Shown here in pieces: positions 7,141 through 14,831 of a DNA stretch of 19,244 bases. The translations under genes and the position numbers were made by a program. The stretch lies in assembly GCA_037443085.1 (NCBI GenBank), contig JBBIPA010000037.1, positions 1-19,244 on the forward strand. Reading direction: 5' to 3'. The DNA is from JBBIPA01 sp037443085. GTDB taxonomy: Bacteria; Chloroflexota; Dehalococcoidia; GIF9; UBA5629. Under the pieces are notes generated by a model. That model was not told the origin of the DNA. It saw nothing but the letters and a program-made list of their open reading frames with translations, and ran no database searches. The number at the start of each line of letters is the position of its first letter. The first letter of the stretch is position 1.

Positions 7141-7169
7141 ATTTTACTTATGCGATATAATACTGTCAA
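7141..7169 (-). promoter_or_regulatory. Promoter of the acyl-CoA synthetase gene
   Basis: On the minus strand: consensus -35 TTGACA (7164-7169), 17-nt spacer, -10 TAAAAT (7141-7146). The start is expected near 7134, about 37 nt before the GTG codon. It separates this gene from the upstream MFS gene. Confidence 0.75.
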
Positions 7170-7182
7170 GGATTATACCCGA

Positions 7183-8458
7183 TTACGGCTTATCTGGCTT
7201 AACCGGCCTGATGAGCGCAGTCAATGTAATGGCAATGATGCCGATGGCAGCGCAGAGAAAGAAGGAGAGTTGATAGCTGCCGGTAACGTCATAGATATAA
7301 CCCGCCACAACCGGTACTACAGAACCCCCGATAGTCATGCCCACGGCGATAACACCAAAAATCACGCCAGGCGACTTGAGTCCGAACAGCTCGCCCACAA
7401 TAGTCGGTATCTGTGGGATATAGCCGCCATAGGCGAAGCCGAAAATGGCGGCAACGGCGAACAGACCGGCCATGCCCTGAGACAGCGGAAAGCAGGCTAA
7501 CACCACCCCCATCAACGCCAGTGAACCTACGATAGCAATTTTCCGCCCCACCTTATCGGAGAGGGTACCGATGATAGTATTACCCAGAATGCTGGCAACA
7601 CACATGGTGGTGAGCAAATACACCGCGATGCTGGCGGATATGTTCTGGTCAATGGCATGCACCACGATATGCGACGACACCAGGAACATGCAAAAGGAAA
7701 AGGCAACGTAGGTGAAAAACAGTATCCATACCTGCCCCTTCCGCACTATGGTAGAGAAAGGTAGCCGGGCATTTTCTGTGACATTGAGCGCATTGCCTTG
7801 ACTACCGCCGCTGCTTGAGCTACGGGGAAATTTCAGCAATACCCCGCCGATGACGGTAACCAGGCATAGCATGACACCGAGGATATTGTAGGCAGCACGC
7901 CAGCCAAAGCCCGATATCAGCGCGCCTGCCACCGGCTGTATAATCATGCCGATAGCCAGTGACGAGACCAGTATGCCGGTGACCATGCCGCGGTGCTGTT
8001 CAAACCAGCGGCTGGTAATTCCCACAAAAGGCACGTAGATAACCGCCGAGCCTATGCCCACAATAACGCCGAGACTGAGGTACAGATGCCACAGGCTTTG
8101 CGTCAATGCTGCCAGAATATAGCCCACACCCATCACCGCCCCAAACACCGGTATGGTGATTCGGGGTCCGTGCTTATCGAAGAGCCTGCCTATCCAGACA
8201 GTAGCCACACCATGAACCAGGTGCAGCACCAGCGTGGGCGCTGTGGTCACAGCGCGCGTCCAGCCAAACTCCTGGAGCAACGGAACGAAAAAAAACGCCA
8301 AAGGAATGCCAGGCCAGCCAGCAGACAATCATGCCCACAAAAGAAATACCAAAGACCAGCCAGGCATATACGGGGCGTTTTTGCTTGGCCGGAGGCTCAA
8401 AGTTAGGCTCTTCTAGTACATAAGCCACGGTGTCAGGGGCAATAATATAGACCTGCAC
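7183..8458 (-). pseudogene. MFS transporter (oxalate/formate antiporter-like), frameshifted
   Basis: Two overlapping frames together make one 12-helix major facilitator of about 424 residues. The first (from GTG 8458) gives the N-terminal tail and first helix, PVYAWLVFGISFVGMIVCW then HSFGVFF. The second continues as FVPLLQEFGWTRAVTTAPT, IGRLFDKHGPR (the loop 2-3 MFS motif), and later GTLSDKVGRKIAIV in the second half. The break lies at a run of eight T on the minus strand (8288-8295); seven would join the frames exactly. It is either a true one-base insertion, a slippage site or a sequencing error. The GTG start is uncertain. It lies 30 nt after DUF3343 and may be the last gene of the selenium/sulfur operon. 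Substrate unknown, probably an organic anion. Confidence 0.8.
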
Positions 8459-8488
8459 TCATCCTGTCAGGAAAATTACCGGTTGGCA

Positions 8489-8710
8489 TCATAGTGGATG
8501 AATTGAATCTATCTCCACACCGGCGGCATCCAGCGATGACCTGACCTGTTCCTGCTGGCTCCAATCGAAACGCAGGGCAATGCCGCAATCGCTGGACAAT
8601 TCTCTGGGCGTAGGAATCAACTTTACAGCATACCCCTCTCTCTCCAAAAGCTTCTCGGCACGTATGGCTGAGGAAGTAGTGTGAAACAGTACCACACCGT
8701 AGCCTATCAT
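8489..8710 (-). CDS. DUF3343 protein (putative Se/S carrier-like)
   Basis: A 73-residue protein with the DUF3343 pattern: GVVLFHTTSSAIRAEKLLEREG, then LIPTPRELSSDCGIALRF with a conserved Cys42, and a C-terminal helix and strand. The family is annotated as putative Se/S carrier and is often found next to NifS-like enzymes and TusA/YedF proteins. Its ATG overlaps the stop of the desulfurase gene by 4 nt (ATGA), so it is translated from the same mRNA. It is expected to take sulfur or selenium on the conserved Cys; this role is inferred from family and context. Confidence 0.88.
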   Translation of the reverse strand: MIGYGVVLFHTTSSAIRAEKLLEREGYAVKLIPTPRELSSDCGIALRFDWSQQEQVRSSLDAAGVEIDSIHPL

Positions 8711-9855
8711 GTCCGGACAACCGCCTCTATCGCCTTTATCGCGGTGTGAATATCTTCTACTGTGGTGAACACTCCCGGAGACAGCCGCACCATCCCTTCC
8801 GGGAAGGAACCTATGGTTTTATGCGCTGCCGGGGCACAATGCAATCCGACACGACAAAGAACGCCGTATTCTTCATCAAGCCTCATGCCAATTTCAGAGA
8901 CACGCTTATTGGCAGCGGTGAAGGATACAATACCCATTGATTTTTCAGGGTCAAGTGTTCCATACACCTTGATTTGTGGTATTTGAGACAAACCTTCGAG
9001 TAGTTCCTTGAGCAACTCTTTCATGTGGTTTTCGATGGATTCAATCCCTCTTTCCCTCAACCAGCGAACGCCAGCTCGCAGACCGGCAACTCCCACCAGA
9101 TTAGGCGTGCCTGCTTCATACTTATCAGGCAACTCCCCGGGCTGCTCCTCGGTTTCAGAGCGGCTGCCGGTGCCGCCGCATATCAGCGGCTCAATCTGCA
9201 AGACATCAACGGCATTGCCGATGACCAGACCGCCTATGCCGGGAGGCCCCTGCAACTCCTTGTGCCCGGTGAATGCCAGCAGGTCAATCCCCATTGCCGG
9301 CATATCTATGGACACAGCCCCGGCTGTTTGAGCTGCATCCGCTAAGAGCAGAGCGCCAGCCTGACGAGCAATTGCGGCAACCTCTACCACTGGCAAGATG
9401 GTTCCCGACACATTGCTGGCATGAATCATGACTACCAGTCGCGTCTGGGAATTCACAGCCTTAACCATCTTGTTCACATCAAGGCTGCCGTCTCGAGCAC
9501 AGGGAACTACAGTCAGATGGATACCCTGTCTTTCCAGGCTGCGTAGCGGTCGCATCACCGCATTGTGTTCCATGGCAGTGGTCACCACGCGGTCGCCCGG
9601 CTTCAGCAAACCTTTCAAGGCTATATTAATGGCATGAGTGGCGTTACAGGTGAAGATGACGCGCAAGGGGTCAGAAACATGGAACAGGCTGGCAATATCC
9701 TCTCTGGCTTCATATATCTCCCGTGCCGCGGCAATAGACAAACGGTGCCCGGAGCGGCCGGGATTACCCCCGGCACGCTCCAGAGCGTCAGCCATAGCGT
9801 TCGTCACTTCAGGTGGCTTGGGCCAAGAGGTGGCGGCATTATCCAGATAAATCAT
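8707..9855 (-). CDS. Cysteine desulfurase / selenocysteine lyase family protein
   Basis: A PLP-dependent class V aminotransferase-fold enzyme of 382 residues that removes S (or Se) from Cys (or Sec) as a persulfide. It starts with the family text IYLDNAATSWPKPPEV, has His97 in AMEHNAVMRPL, Asp173 in LADAAQTAG, the PLP lysine Lys199 in FTGHKELQGPPGIGGL, and the catalytic-loop Cys340 in RVGLHCAPAAHKTIG followed by RLSPGVFTT. This is the TIGR01977-type subgroup commonly linked to selenium trafficking. It overlaps TusA upstream by ATGA and DUF3343 downstream by ATGA, so the three products are made together. Whether it prefers cysteine or selenocysteine cannot be read. Confidence 0.92.
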   Translation of the reverse strand: MIYLDNAATSWPKPPEVTNAMADALERAGGNPGRSGHRLSIAAAREIYEAREDIASLFHVSDPLRVIFTCNATHAINIALKGLLKPGDRVVTTAMEHNAVMRPLRSLERQGIHLTVVPCARDGSLDVNKMVKAVNSQTRLVVMIHASNVSGTILPVVEVAAIARQAGALLLADAAQTAGAVSIDMPAMGIDLLAFTGHKELQGPPGIGGLVIGNAVDVLQIEPLICGGTGSRSETEEQPGELPDKYEAGTPNLVGVAGLRAGVRWLRERGIESIENHMKELLKELLEGLSQIPQIKVYGTLDPEKSMGIVSFTAANKRVSEIGMRLDEEYGVLCRVGLHCAPAAHKTIGSFPEGMVRLSPGVFTTVEDIHTAIKAIEAVVRT

Positions 9856-10073
9856 TTCGTTAATGTGATGCGATATTCACCATTGGGCTGTTTTTCCACA
9901 TTCACCTGCCAGCCGGAACTCCGGGCCATTCGAGAAACGTTCTCACGCGACGTATCGGAATCCACCAGCACTGCTATCGTTCCCTTGCCCAGTTTTTGTA
10001 TCGTCTCATGGGTGAGCATTACCGGCTGCGGGCAGGATAGCCCGCGAGCATCTACTGTTTTTATTTCAGTCAT
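9852..10073 (-). CDS. TusA/YedF-like sulfurtransferase carrier
   Basis: A 73-residue TusA-family protein. The signature DARGLSCPQPVM carries the acceptor Cys14, followed by a helix, the strand IAVLVDSDTSRENVSRMA and a final strand pair. It would accept persulfide (or selenide) from the adjacent desulfurase. AGGAGG lies just before the ATG at 10073. It is 9 bp after the yedE stop and overlaps the desulfurase gene by 4 nt. The linkage to YedE and DUF3343 favours a selenium role over tRNA thiolation, but that is inference. Confidence 0.92.
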   Translation of the reverse strand: MTEIKTVDARGLSCPQPVMLTHETIQKLGKGTIAVLVDSDTSRENVSRMARSSGWQVNVEKQPNGEYRITLTK

Positions 10074-10082
10074 GATAACCTC

Positions 10083-11186
10083 CTATGTCTTTGCCTCACG
10101 CATGGTAAAACCAATGATGACGCACACCACCAGTCCCACGATTACCGTGGTAGGGCCGAACGCACCTACTCCGGTGGCTGAACTCGCCATGGTATAAGTA
10201 TGGGCAATGCCAGCGCCCACCAGCATGCCGCTGACAAACATGGCAGCATCGCCATCACCTTCCCCGGAGAGAAAGAACTGTCGCCCGGGACAGCCTCCGG
10301 CCAGTGTAAAAGCCAAACCCGCCAGCACCATGCCACCGAAGTTCCATAGACTATCGGTATGGGCTACTGGCTGATTAGCAAAACCAGGGTTGAACTGTCC
10401 CAGCGCAAAGTTGGTAATGAAAGCAGCCACGATGAGTGCCAGAACACCGGTAAGAAGGTGTGGATTGCGTAACAGTATTACGTCTCGGATGGCACCAACG
10501 GTACAGAAGCGGCTCCGCTGCGCCAGAAAGCCGATAACGAGTCCGATTACCAGTGCAATGATAAGCGGGGTATGCTGGCTGCCGGGACCTGATTGCGAGA
10601 AGAAAATGGGGCCAGTGGGATTACCATTGGCATCTCTGCCGAACTGTGGAGCCAGAATCAAGAGTACCAGCAGTACTACCATGATGGCAGGCATGACCCA
10701 GCCCAGGGCTTTGGGTGCTGGGCGGCTGCGGCCGAGGCTGAACCCCAATTTCAAGAAAACTACGCCAATGGCGATGCCGACTATCAAGCCCAGAATACCA
10801 AAAATAGCATTCCAGTCGCCTCCGCTCAGGCGCAGGTAAGCACGCCAGGGACAGCCCAGGAACACCAGCGCGCCAAACACAGCAAACATGCCCAGCAGAA
10901 AACGTACCAGCGGCGCCGAGCCGGTACGTGGCTTAAATTCACGAAAGGCGAGGGCAGCAATGAGTGCGCCAAAGACAAAGCCAATGATTTCAGGGCGAAT
11001 GTACTGGACTGTACCGGCACGATGCAACCCCAGTGCGCCAGCAATATCGCGGCTGAAGCAAACCACACAAACCCCCATATTGCCGGGATTTCCCAGCTTG
11101 ACCAGCACCGGGGCCAGCACGCCTACCACAATGCCAGTAATAATAGGACCCCAGCGGGAACTGAAGAACCGTGAGATGAATGCCAT
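10083..11186 (-). CDS. yedE: YeeE/YedE family putative selenium (or thiosulfate) transporter
   Basis: A 367-residue polytopic membrane protein of the YeeE/YedE family, with two repeat halves each holding a GCP motif: GCPWRAYLRLSGGDWNA (Cys112) and GGCPGRQFFLSGEGDGDA (Cys299). Further conserved cysteines are Cys40 and Cys43 (GVCVVCFSRDIAGA) and Cys228 (QRSRFCTVGAIRD). In YeeE such cysteines line the path for thiosulfate; the YedE subgroup found next to TusA/NifS/DUF3343 is annotated as a selenium transporter. The start at 11186 is set by AAGGAG at 11194-11199; a longer upstream frame lacks support and crosses the leader. It is the first structural gene of the operon and sits behind a structured ~235-nt leader. 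Confidence 0.88.
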   Translation of the reverse strand: MAFISRFFSSRWGPIITGIVVGVLAPVLVKLGNPGNMGVCVVCFSRDIAGALGLHRAGTVQYIRPEIIGFVFGALIAALAFREFKPRTGSAPLVRFLLGMFAVFGALVFLGCPWRAYLRLSGGDWNAIFGILGLIVGIAIGVVFLKLGFSLGRSRPAPKALGWVMPAIMVVLLVLLILAPQFGRDANGNPTGPIFFSQSGPGSQHTPLIIALVIGLVIGFLAQRSRFCTVGAIRDVILLRNPHLLTGVLALIVAAFITNFALGQFNPGFANQPVAHTDSLWNFGGMVLAGLAFTLAGGCPGRQFFLSGEGDGDAAMFVSGMLVGAGIAHTYTMASSATGVGAFGPTTVIVGLVVCVIIGFTMREAKT

Positions 11187-11421
11187 CAAAAAGCTCCTTT
11201 CGTTATTTTTAGTTTCCCTGCGCACGGGAAACCAATAACGACGGAGACTGCGAGCATCAGCAGAGGATAGCGAGGAGGGCAACGTTATCGATTTCCCACG
11301 CAGCAGGATAAGAGTCCGTATGATGCACCACGTGCATCATGCCCATAGGGCATCAGGTCCTGCGATGCAGCACAATCATAACGTCACCCCCTTTCTTGTT
11401 GATTGGAACGGCTTAAAGCCA
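11187..11421 (-). promoter_or_regulatory. Structured 5' leader of the yedE operon (candidate riboswitch/attenuator)
   Basis: The stretch 11187-11459 has no ordinary gene. On the minus strand it folds into several strong hairpins: ATGCCC/GGGCAT with a TAT loop (11339-11353); ATGATGCAC/GTGCATCAT with a GTG loop (11320-11340); and, directly before the ribosome site, an arm CGTTATT/AATAACG (11201-11240) enclosing GTTTCCC/GGGAAAC (11212-11232). The last stem abuts the AAAGGAG site, a typical place for translational control. I recognise no known riboswitch consensus in it. Confidence 0.5.
11209..11379 (-). other. UGA-interrupted small ORF in the yedE leader (candidate selenoprotein or leader peptide)
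   Basis: A ribosome-site-like AGGGGGTGA precedes ATG at 11379. Read conventionally it encodes only MIVLHRRT and stops at UGA (11353-11355). If UGA is read as selenocysteine, the frame continues to UAA at 11209-11211, 56 residues with a second UGA at 11257-11259. Both UGAs sit next to Cys codons (T-U-C and C-U-C). A 9-bp hairpin with a GTG loop starts its loop 22 nt after the first UGA; a 7-bp hairpin with a G-initial loop starts its loop 32 nt after the second. Both fit the loose spacing described for bacterial SECIS elements. No domain is recognised. Chance is a real alternative. Confidence 0.25.
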
Positions 11422-11427
11422 ACGAAG

Positions 11428-11457
11428 ATTATACACAAGTAATATCTGGCGTTGCAA
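11428..11457 (-). promoter_or_regulatory. Promoter of the yedE operon
   Basis: On the minus strand: -35 TTGCAA (11452-11457), 18-nt spacer, consensus -10 TATAAT (11428-11433). The start is expected near 11421, where a short palindrome GGCTT-A-AAGCC (11410-11420) lies at the very 5' end of the leader. It sits immediately after the stop of the upstream esterase gene. Confidence 0.75.
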
Positions 11458-11459
11458 AT

Positions 11460-13037
11460 CTACCCCACCTCCGCCAGTTCGTCTATCACATCACATGCCT
11501 CCTGGTTCAGGTGCTGGCCCACTTGAACGGGGTTGTCCAGGATAAGATGTTTCTCTTCAGGCAAATTATAAGCAGGCCATTGTGGCGCACCGTCGCCGTT
11601 GGGGTCACCATTGCGGGCAAAGCGGACCCAGTAGCCCATCATCTCTTCAGAAAGTTTCCTGTCGGCGTCCTTCACTTTACTCCCCGGCAGGAAATGGAAC
11701 AGGTAAGGCAGCTCCCCGGCATGGTAGCAGCCGAACTCGGCTTCGCAGTCCTTCACGCCGGGAACCTGAAACACAAACACTTTGGGCAGCGTGGTGAACT
11801 GATACAGATAGTTCCTGGGCTGAATGGCTGACATGGCGCGCGCTACCGCTCTGGCGCCGGCCACAAAGCTATTGCCCAGCAATCTGCTGGCTGCCTTTGG
11901 CGCCGAGTCATTATCCTGCGCCGGATACAGCTCCAGAACCTTCTGCCATTGCTGCCCGAAACACCTTTCCAGGTAATCGAAGTATTTCTCCAGGGTGAAC
12001 AGGTTCATCAGGTAAGGCATGATGGAACCTTCGTCGGCGGTGGTGCCGGTCATGAAGGGAACATTATGCTGCGCTCCAGTCCTGAAGGCTTTGCCCGGCG
12101 GCTGCGTCAGCACATAGCCATCCACAATAACATGGTTCAGCATCCAGCCACCGGAGACCCTGGTATTCGCCTGTTTATTCTGCACCGCCCGTTCCCAGGT
12201 GCTCACAATCTCCTGCCACGGCCTGGCTCGCAGTTCGCTCAATGGGTTGTCTTTATTGCTGACCCCCAGCTTCTCCACAAATCCCATGCCCAGCGATTCC
12301 ATGCTGTCAAGCCCATCCTGGGCTTTGTTGAGATGGCGGATTGCCGATGGCAGATAGCCGCCGCTTTGAGCAATGGCGCGGTGAAATAAACCCTTCGACA
12401 GCGGCGATGCCATCAGGGCAACCACGCTGCCACCGCCGGCGGACTGCCCGAAGATGGTGACATTATCGGGATTGCCGCCGAACCGGCGGATGTTCTGCTT
12501 AATCCACTGCAGCGCCATGACCTGGTCCATGAGACCGTAGTTGCCCGAGCCATGCTGAGGCGATTCGGCAGTCAGCGCTGGATGTGCCAGGAAGCCAAAG
12601 ACACCCAGGCGGTAGTTAATAGTCACCAGCACTACCCCTCTTTTCGCCAGATGCGGTTTGTTATACATCGGCTCGGAGCCACTGCCCCGGGCAAAACCGC
12701 CACCATGCAGAAACATCATCACCGGCAGCGAGTCAGCCTGGCTCTTGGCTGGCGTCCAGATATTCAAGGTAAGGCAATCTTCGTCTATTTCCACCAGCTC
12801 TTGCGTCAGCATCCCCTCCGCCTGCGGGCAGATCGGGCTGAACTTATCCATCAGTCGAGTCTCTTTCCAGGGTTCAGGCGGCACTGGCGGCTTCCAGCGT
12901 AAATTGCCTGCCGGCGACGCCGCATAGGGAATGCCCAGATAGCCATTCACCCCCTCAACTGTTATCCCCTTCACCGGCCCCGACGTGGTCATGATTACTT
13001 TATCTTTGAGTATAGACATAAGGTTCTTCGCAAGCAT
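11460..13037 (-). CDS. Type B carboxylesterase (para-nitrobenzyl esterase-like)
   Basis: A 525-residue member of the type B carboxylesterase/cholinesterase family. The N-terminal GxVxG strand (TTSGPVKGITVEGVNGYLGIP region, 17-37), EDCLTLNIWTP (86-96), oxyanion hole HGGGF (111-115), nucleophile Ser199 in FGQSAGGGSV, acid Glu336 in TTADEGS and base His439 in GCYHAGELPYLF are all present, so it should be active. It hydrolyses carboxylic esters; the substrate is unknown. No signal peptide is seen. ATG at 13037 and ATG at 13019 (MSILKDK) are both possible starts; neither has a strong ribosome site. It is a single gene upstream of the yedE promoter. Confidence 0.9.
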   Translation of the reverse strand: MLAKNLMSILKDKVIMTTSGPVKGITVEGVNGYLGIPYAASPAGNLRWKPPVPPEPWKETRLMDKFSPICPQAEGMLTQELVEIDEDCLTLNIWTPAKSQADSLPVMMFLHGGGFARGSGSEPMYNKPHLAKRGVVLVTINYRLGVFGFLAHPALTAESPQHGSGNYGLMDQVMALQWIKQNIRRFGGNPDNVTIFGQSAGGGSVVALMASPLSKGLFHRAIAQSGGYLPSAIRHLNKAQDGLDSMESLGMGFVEKLGVSNKDNPLSELRARPWQEIVSTWERAVQNKQANTRVSGGWMLNHVIVDGYVLTQPPGKAFRTGAQHNVPFMTGTTADEGSIMPYLMNLFTLEKYFDYLERCFGQQWQKVLELYPAQDNDSAPKAASRLLGNSFVAGARAVARAMSAIQPRNYLYQFTTLPKVFVFQVPGVKDCEAEFGCYHAGELPYLFHFLPGSKVKDADRKLSEEMMGYWVRFARNGDPNGDGAPQWPAYNLPEEKHLILDNPVQVGQHLNQEACDVIDELAEVG

Positions 13038-13149
13038 TTTAATAAGCGGCGCTAAATCTTACCCTTTACCTTTTCCCGGGTCAACAAATAAACTATTGGC
13101 AGACAATTTCGTTTTATCATCTAAATCAATAATCTTAGAATAGGGCGAT

Positions 13150-14280
13150 ATGCAACAGTGGTTTCAATGTCCTGCTTGCCATCAACCAGTTCCATATGGC
13201 GCAAACTTTTGTAGTTATTGCGGGACATTTCTAAATTGGTCAGCAGGGCAATATAACCCCCATTTCCCTGGTTACAACACATCCTATCAGCCAGAGCAAT
13301 TTGGCTATCAACACGAATTAGAAAAACCGAGAAGGAAACGAAATCCATGGCTGGCAGCTTGTTCAGGTTTAATAGGAATCCTAGCACTTACTGTGATAGC
13401 AGTCGCTGCTGTCAATACATTGTCACCTGGTACATCCGCCTACACTCCACCGGTTCATACCCAACTTGGACCTGTTCAGCCTCAACCTCTATTGTCGCTC
13501 ACCTTATTCCCTGATAACTCAACTCAATCGGACGGAACAATTGAAGCTTCGGCCGCCGTCTTTTATGATAAACAGCCCCCTTATATTAAGACTCTAGGTG
13601 GGCCCAGAATAAACCTGACGAACAACAAGTCAGCTCTAGACCCAACGTGGCAACAGCTCATGGCATTCTTAGCTAAAGATGCCACAGACAGTAGAAAGTA
13701 TGATTTAACTTCATTCCCATGTGGCGCGTTTTCTGAGGAAGTGCATAACAATGCTGAAGCTGCCGGTATCAGGGCAGCATGGGTTGCTGTCGATTTCACC
13801 GACGCCACCGTGGGCCATGCGCTGAATGCATTCAATACCACTGATAAAGGACGGGTCTTTGTCGATTGTACTGGTGGAGGACGGTCCAGTCCAAGTAATC
13901 GAGCTGGCCCCCTATCAGGCGCAGGGACTCCAGCCTCAAACAGCAGCTGGGACAAAATAGCTTATATTGAAGTAGGTAAAGAGTATGGACTCATCAGTGC
14001 CAGTATGGCATCATGGCCCGATTATTCGGTCTACTCTGCATATAGTGAAAAAAGAGACAGGTTCTTCAAAGAGTTAGATAGTTACAATAATGAAGTGAGA
14101 CAGTTCAATCAGTTTGTATCGGGAAGAATTATATACATCGGTAGCGCAGACTATTCTAAAGCTACCCAGTGGGAACAAAGGCTTAAGTCTAAAAAGGCGG
14201 AGTTGAATGCACTTGCCAGCAGCCTCGGTGCCATATGGGAGCCACTGGGCATCGTCAGCAAAGTAAAGATTTACTGGTAA
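13150..14280 (+). CDS. Zinc-ribbon, membrane-anchored transglutaminase-like protein
   Basis: A 376-residue protein in three parts. Residues 1-30 are a zinc ribbon (Cys7, Cys10, Cys21, Cys24). A Pro/Tyr-rich linker, a basic stretch PRRKR (60-64) and one membrane helix (about 67-90) follow, so the remainder should lie outside the cytoplasm. The outer part (about 165-245) reads as a transglutaminase-like core: PCGAFSEEVHNNAEAAGIRAAWV with Cys191, GHALNAFNTTDKG with His223, and VFVDCTG with Asp239, the Cys-His-Asp order of that fold. The remaining C-terminal 110 residues include a charged helical pair. It may be a peptidase or transpeptidase-like enzyme; substrate unknown. GGG at 13143-13145 precedes the ATG. 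The gene looks more AT-rich than the flanking enzymes. Confidence 0.7.
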   Translation: MQQWFQCPACHQPVPYGANFCSYCGTFLNWSAGQYNPHFPGYNTSYQPEQFGYQHELEKPRRKRNPWLAACSGLIGILALTVIAVAAVNTLSPGTSAYTPPVHTQLGPVQPQPLLSLTLFPDNSTQSDGTIEASAAVFYDKQPPYIKTLGGPRINLTNNKSALDPTWQQLMAFLAKDATDSRKYDLTSFPCGAFSEEVHNNAEAAGIRAAWVAVDFTDATVGHALNAFNTTDKGRVFVDCTGGGRSSPSNRAGPLSGAGTPASNSSWDKIAYIEVGKEYGLISASMASWPDYSVYSAYSEKRDRFFKELDSYNNEVRQFNQFVSGRIIYIGSADYSKATQWEQRLKSKKAELNALASSLGAIWEPLGIVSKVKIYW

Positions 14281-14312
14281 AAACCCCTTCAGGCGAGTTT
14301 ATTCAGACATAC

Positions 14313-14675
14313 CTAGTGCCTGCTGAAAAAGTCGGCCAGCAGTTTGGAAATCTCAACGCTAATTGGTGTTACCGATGTATCCTGTGATGAGCTTCTGGCC
14401 GGGGAAACAACACCGCAATTACCCTTCATCCGTTGCTGCTGAAATTGTTTCAGATTTCCTGACGCCGATTCTTGATTACCAGATATGGGTAAATTCCGTA
14501 CCGGCGGTTCCTGCCCACCCGGTTGCCGATTATACTGTTGACCATGTAATGAAGGTGATGGCGAAGGCGTCACCTGCTGCACCGCCCACTTCAAGCTAAT
14601 GCCACAGCTACCACAAAACCGGGCTCTGCAAGGAACCAATGCTCTACAATTGGGACAATAATACATCTGACGCAT
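14313..14675 (-). CDS. Zinc-ribbon protein with low-complexity tail
   Basis: A 120-residue protein. Residues 1-30 form a zinc ribbon with Cys7, Cys10, Cys21, Cys24 and Trp30, spaced exactly as in the convergent neighbour at 13150. The rest is rich in Pro, Ser, Gln and Gly and looks disordered, with a short helix near the end (SVEISKLLADFFSRH). No membrane segment is seen. The start at 14675 is chosen because GAGGG lies about 7 nt upstream and because the zinc ribbon begins there; a longer frame to 14762 runs into the AT-rich promoter region. Function unknown; it may bind a protein or RNA partner through the ribbon. Confidence 0.6.
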   Translation of the reverse strand: MRQMYYCPNCRALVPCRARFCGSCGISLKWAVQQVTPSPSPSLHGQQYNRQPGGQEPPVRNLPISGNQESASGNLKQFQQQRMKGNCGVVSPARSSSQDTSVTPISVEISKLLADFFSRH

Positions 14676-14801
14676 GGCTATCCCTCTTTTTAAGCACTCA
14701 TCTATCCATGCTATGTCTCTAACTGTAAATAACGATATTCTATAATTAAAGTTTACTCCCAAATTATTAACAAAATATTAATATTCCCGCACCTCCCACA
14801 C

Positions 14802-14831
14802 TTGACAACAGTCTGCCACCTGTTTTATCAT
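14802..14831 (+). promoter_or_regulatory. Promoter upstream of the DegV gene
   Basis: Consensus -35 TTGACA (14802-14807), 18-nt spacer, -10 TATCAT (14826-14831). The expected start near 14838 falls inside an inverted repeat AGTACCTCG / CGAGGTACT (14832-14840 and 14861-14869), which could be an operator or a 5' stabilising hairpin. Confidence 0.65.

Noticed and set aside
11187..11282. Longer N-terminus for YedE starting at TTG 11282.
   Set aside because: The added residues are not membrane-like or conserved-looking, and a strong Shine-Dalgarno site precedes the ATG at 11186.
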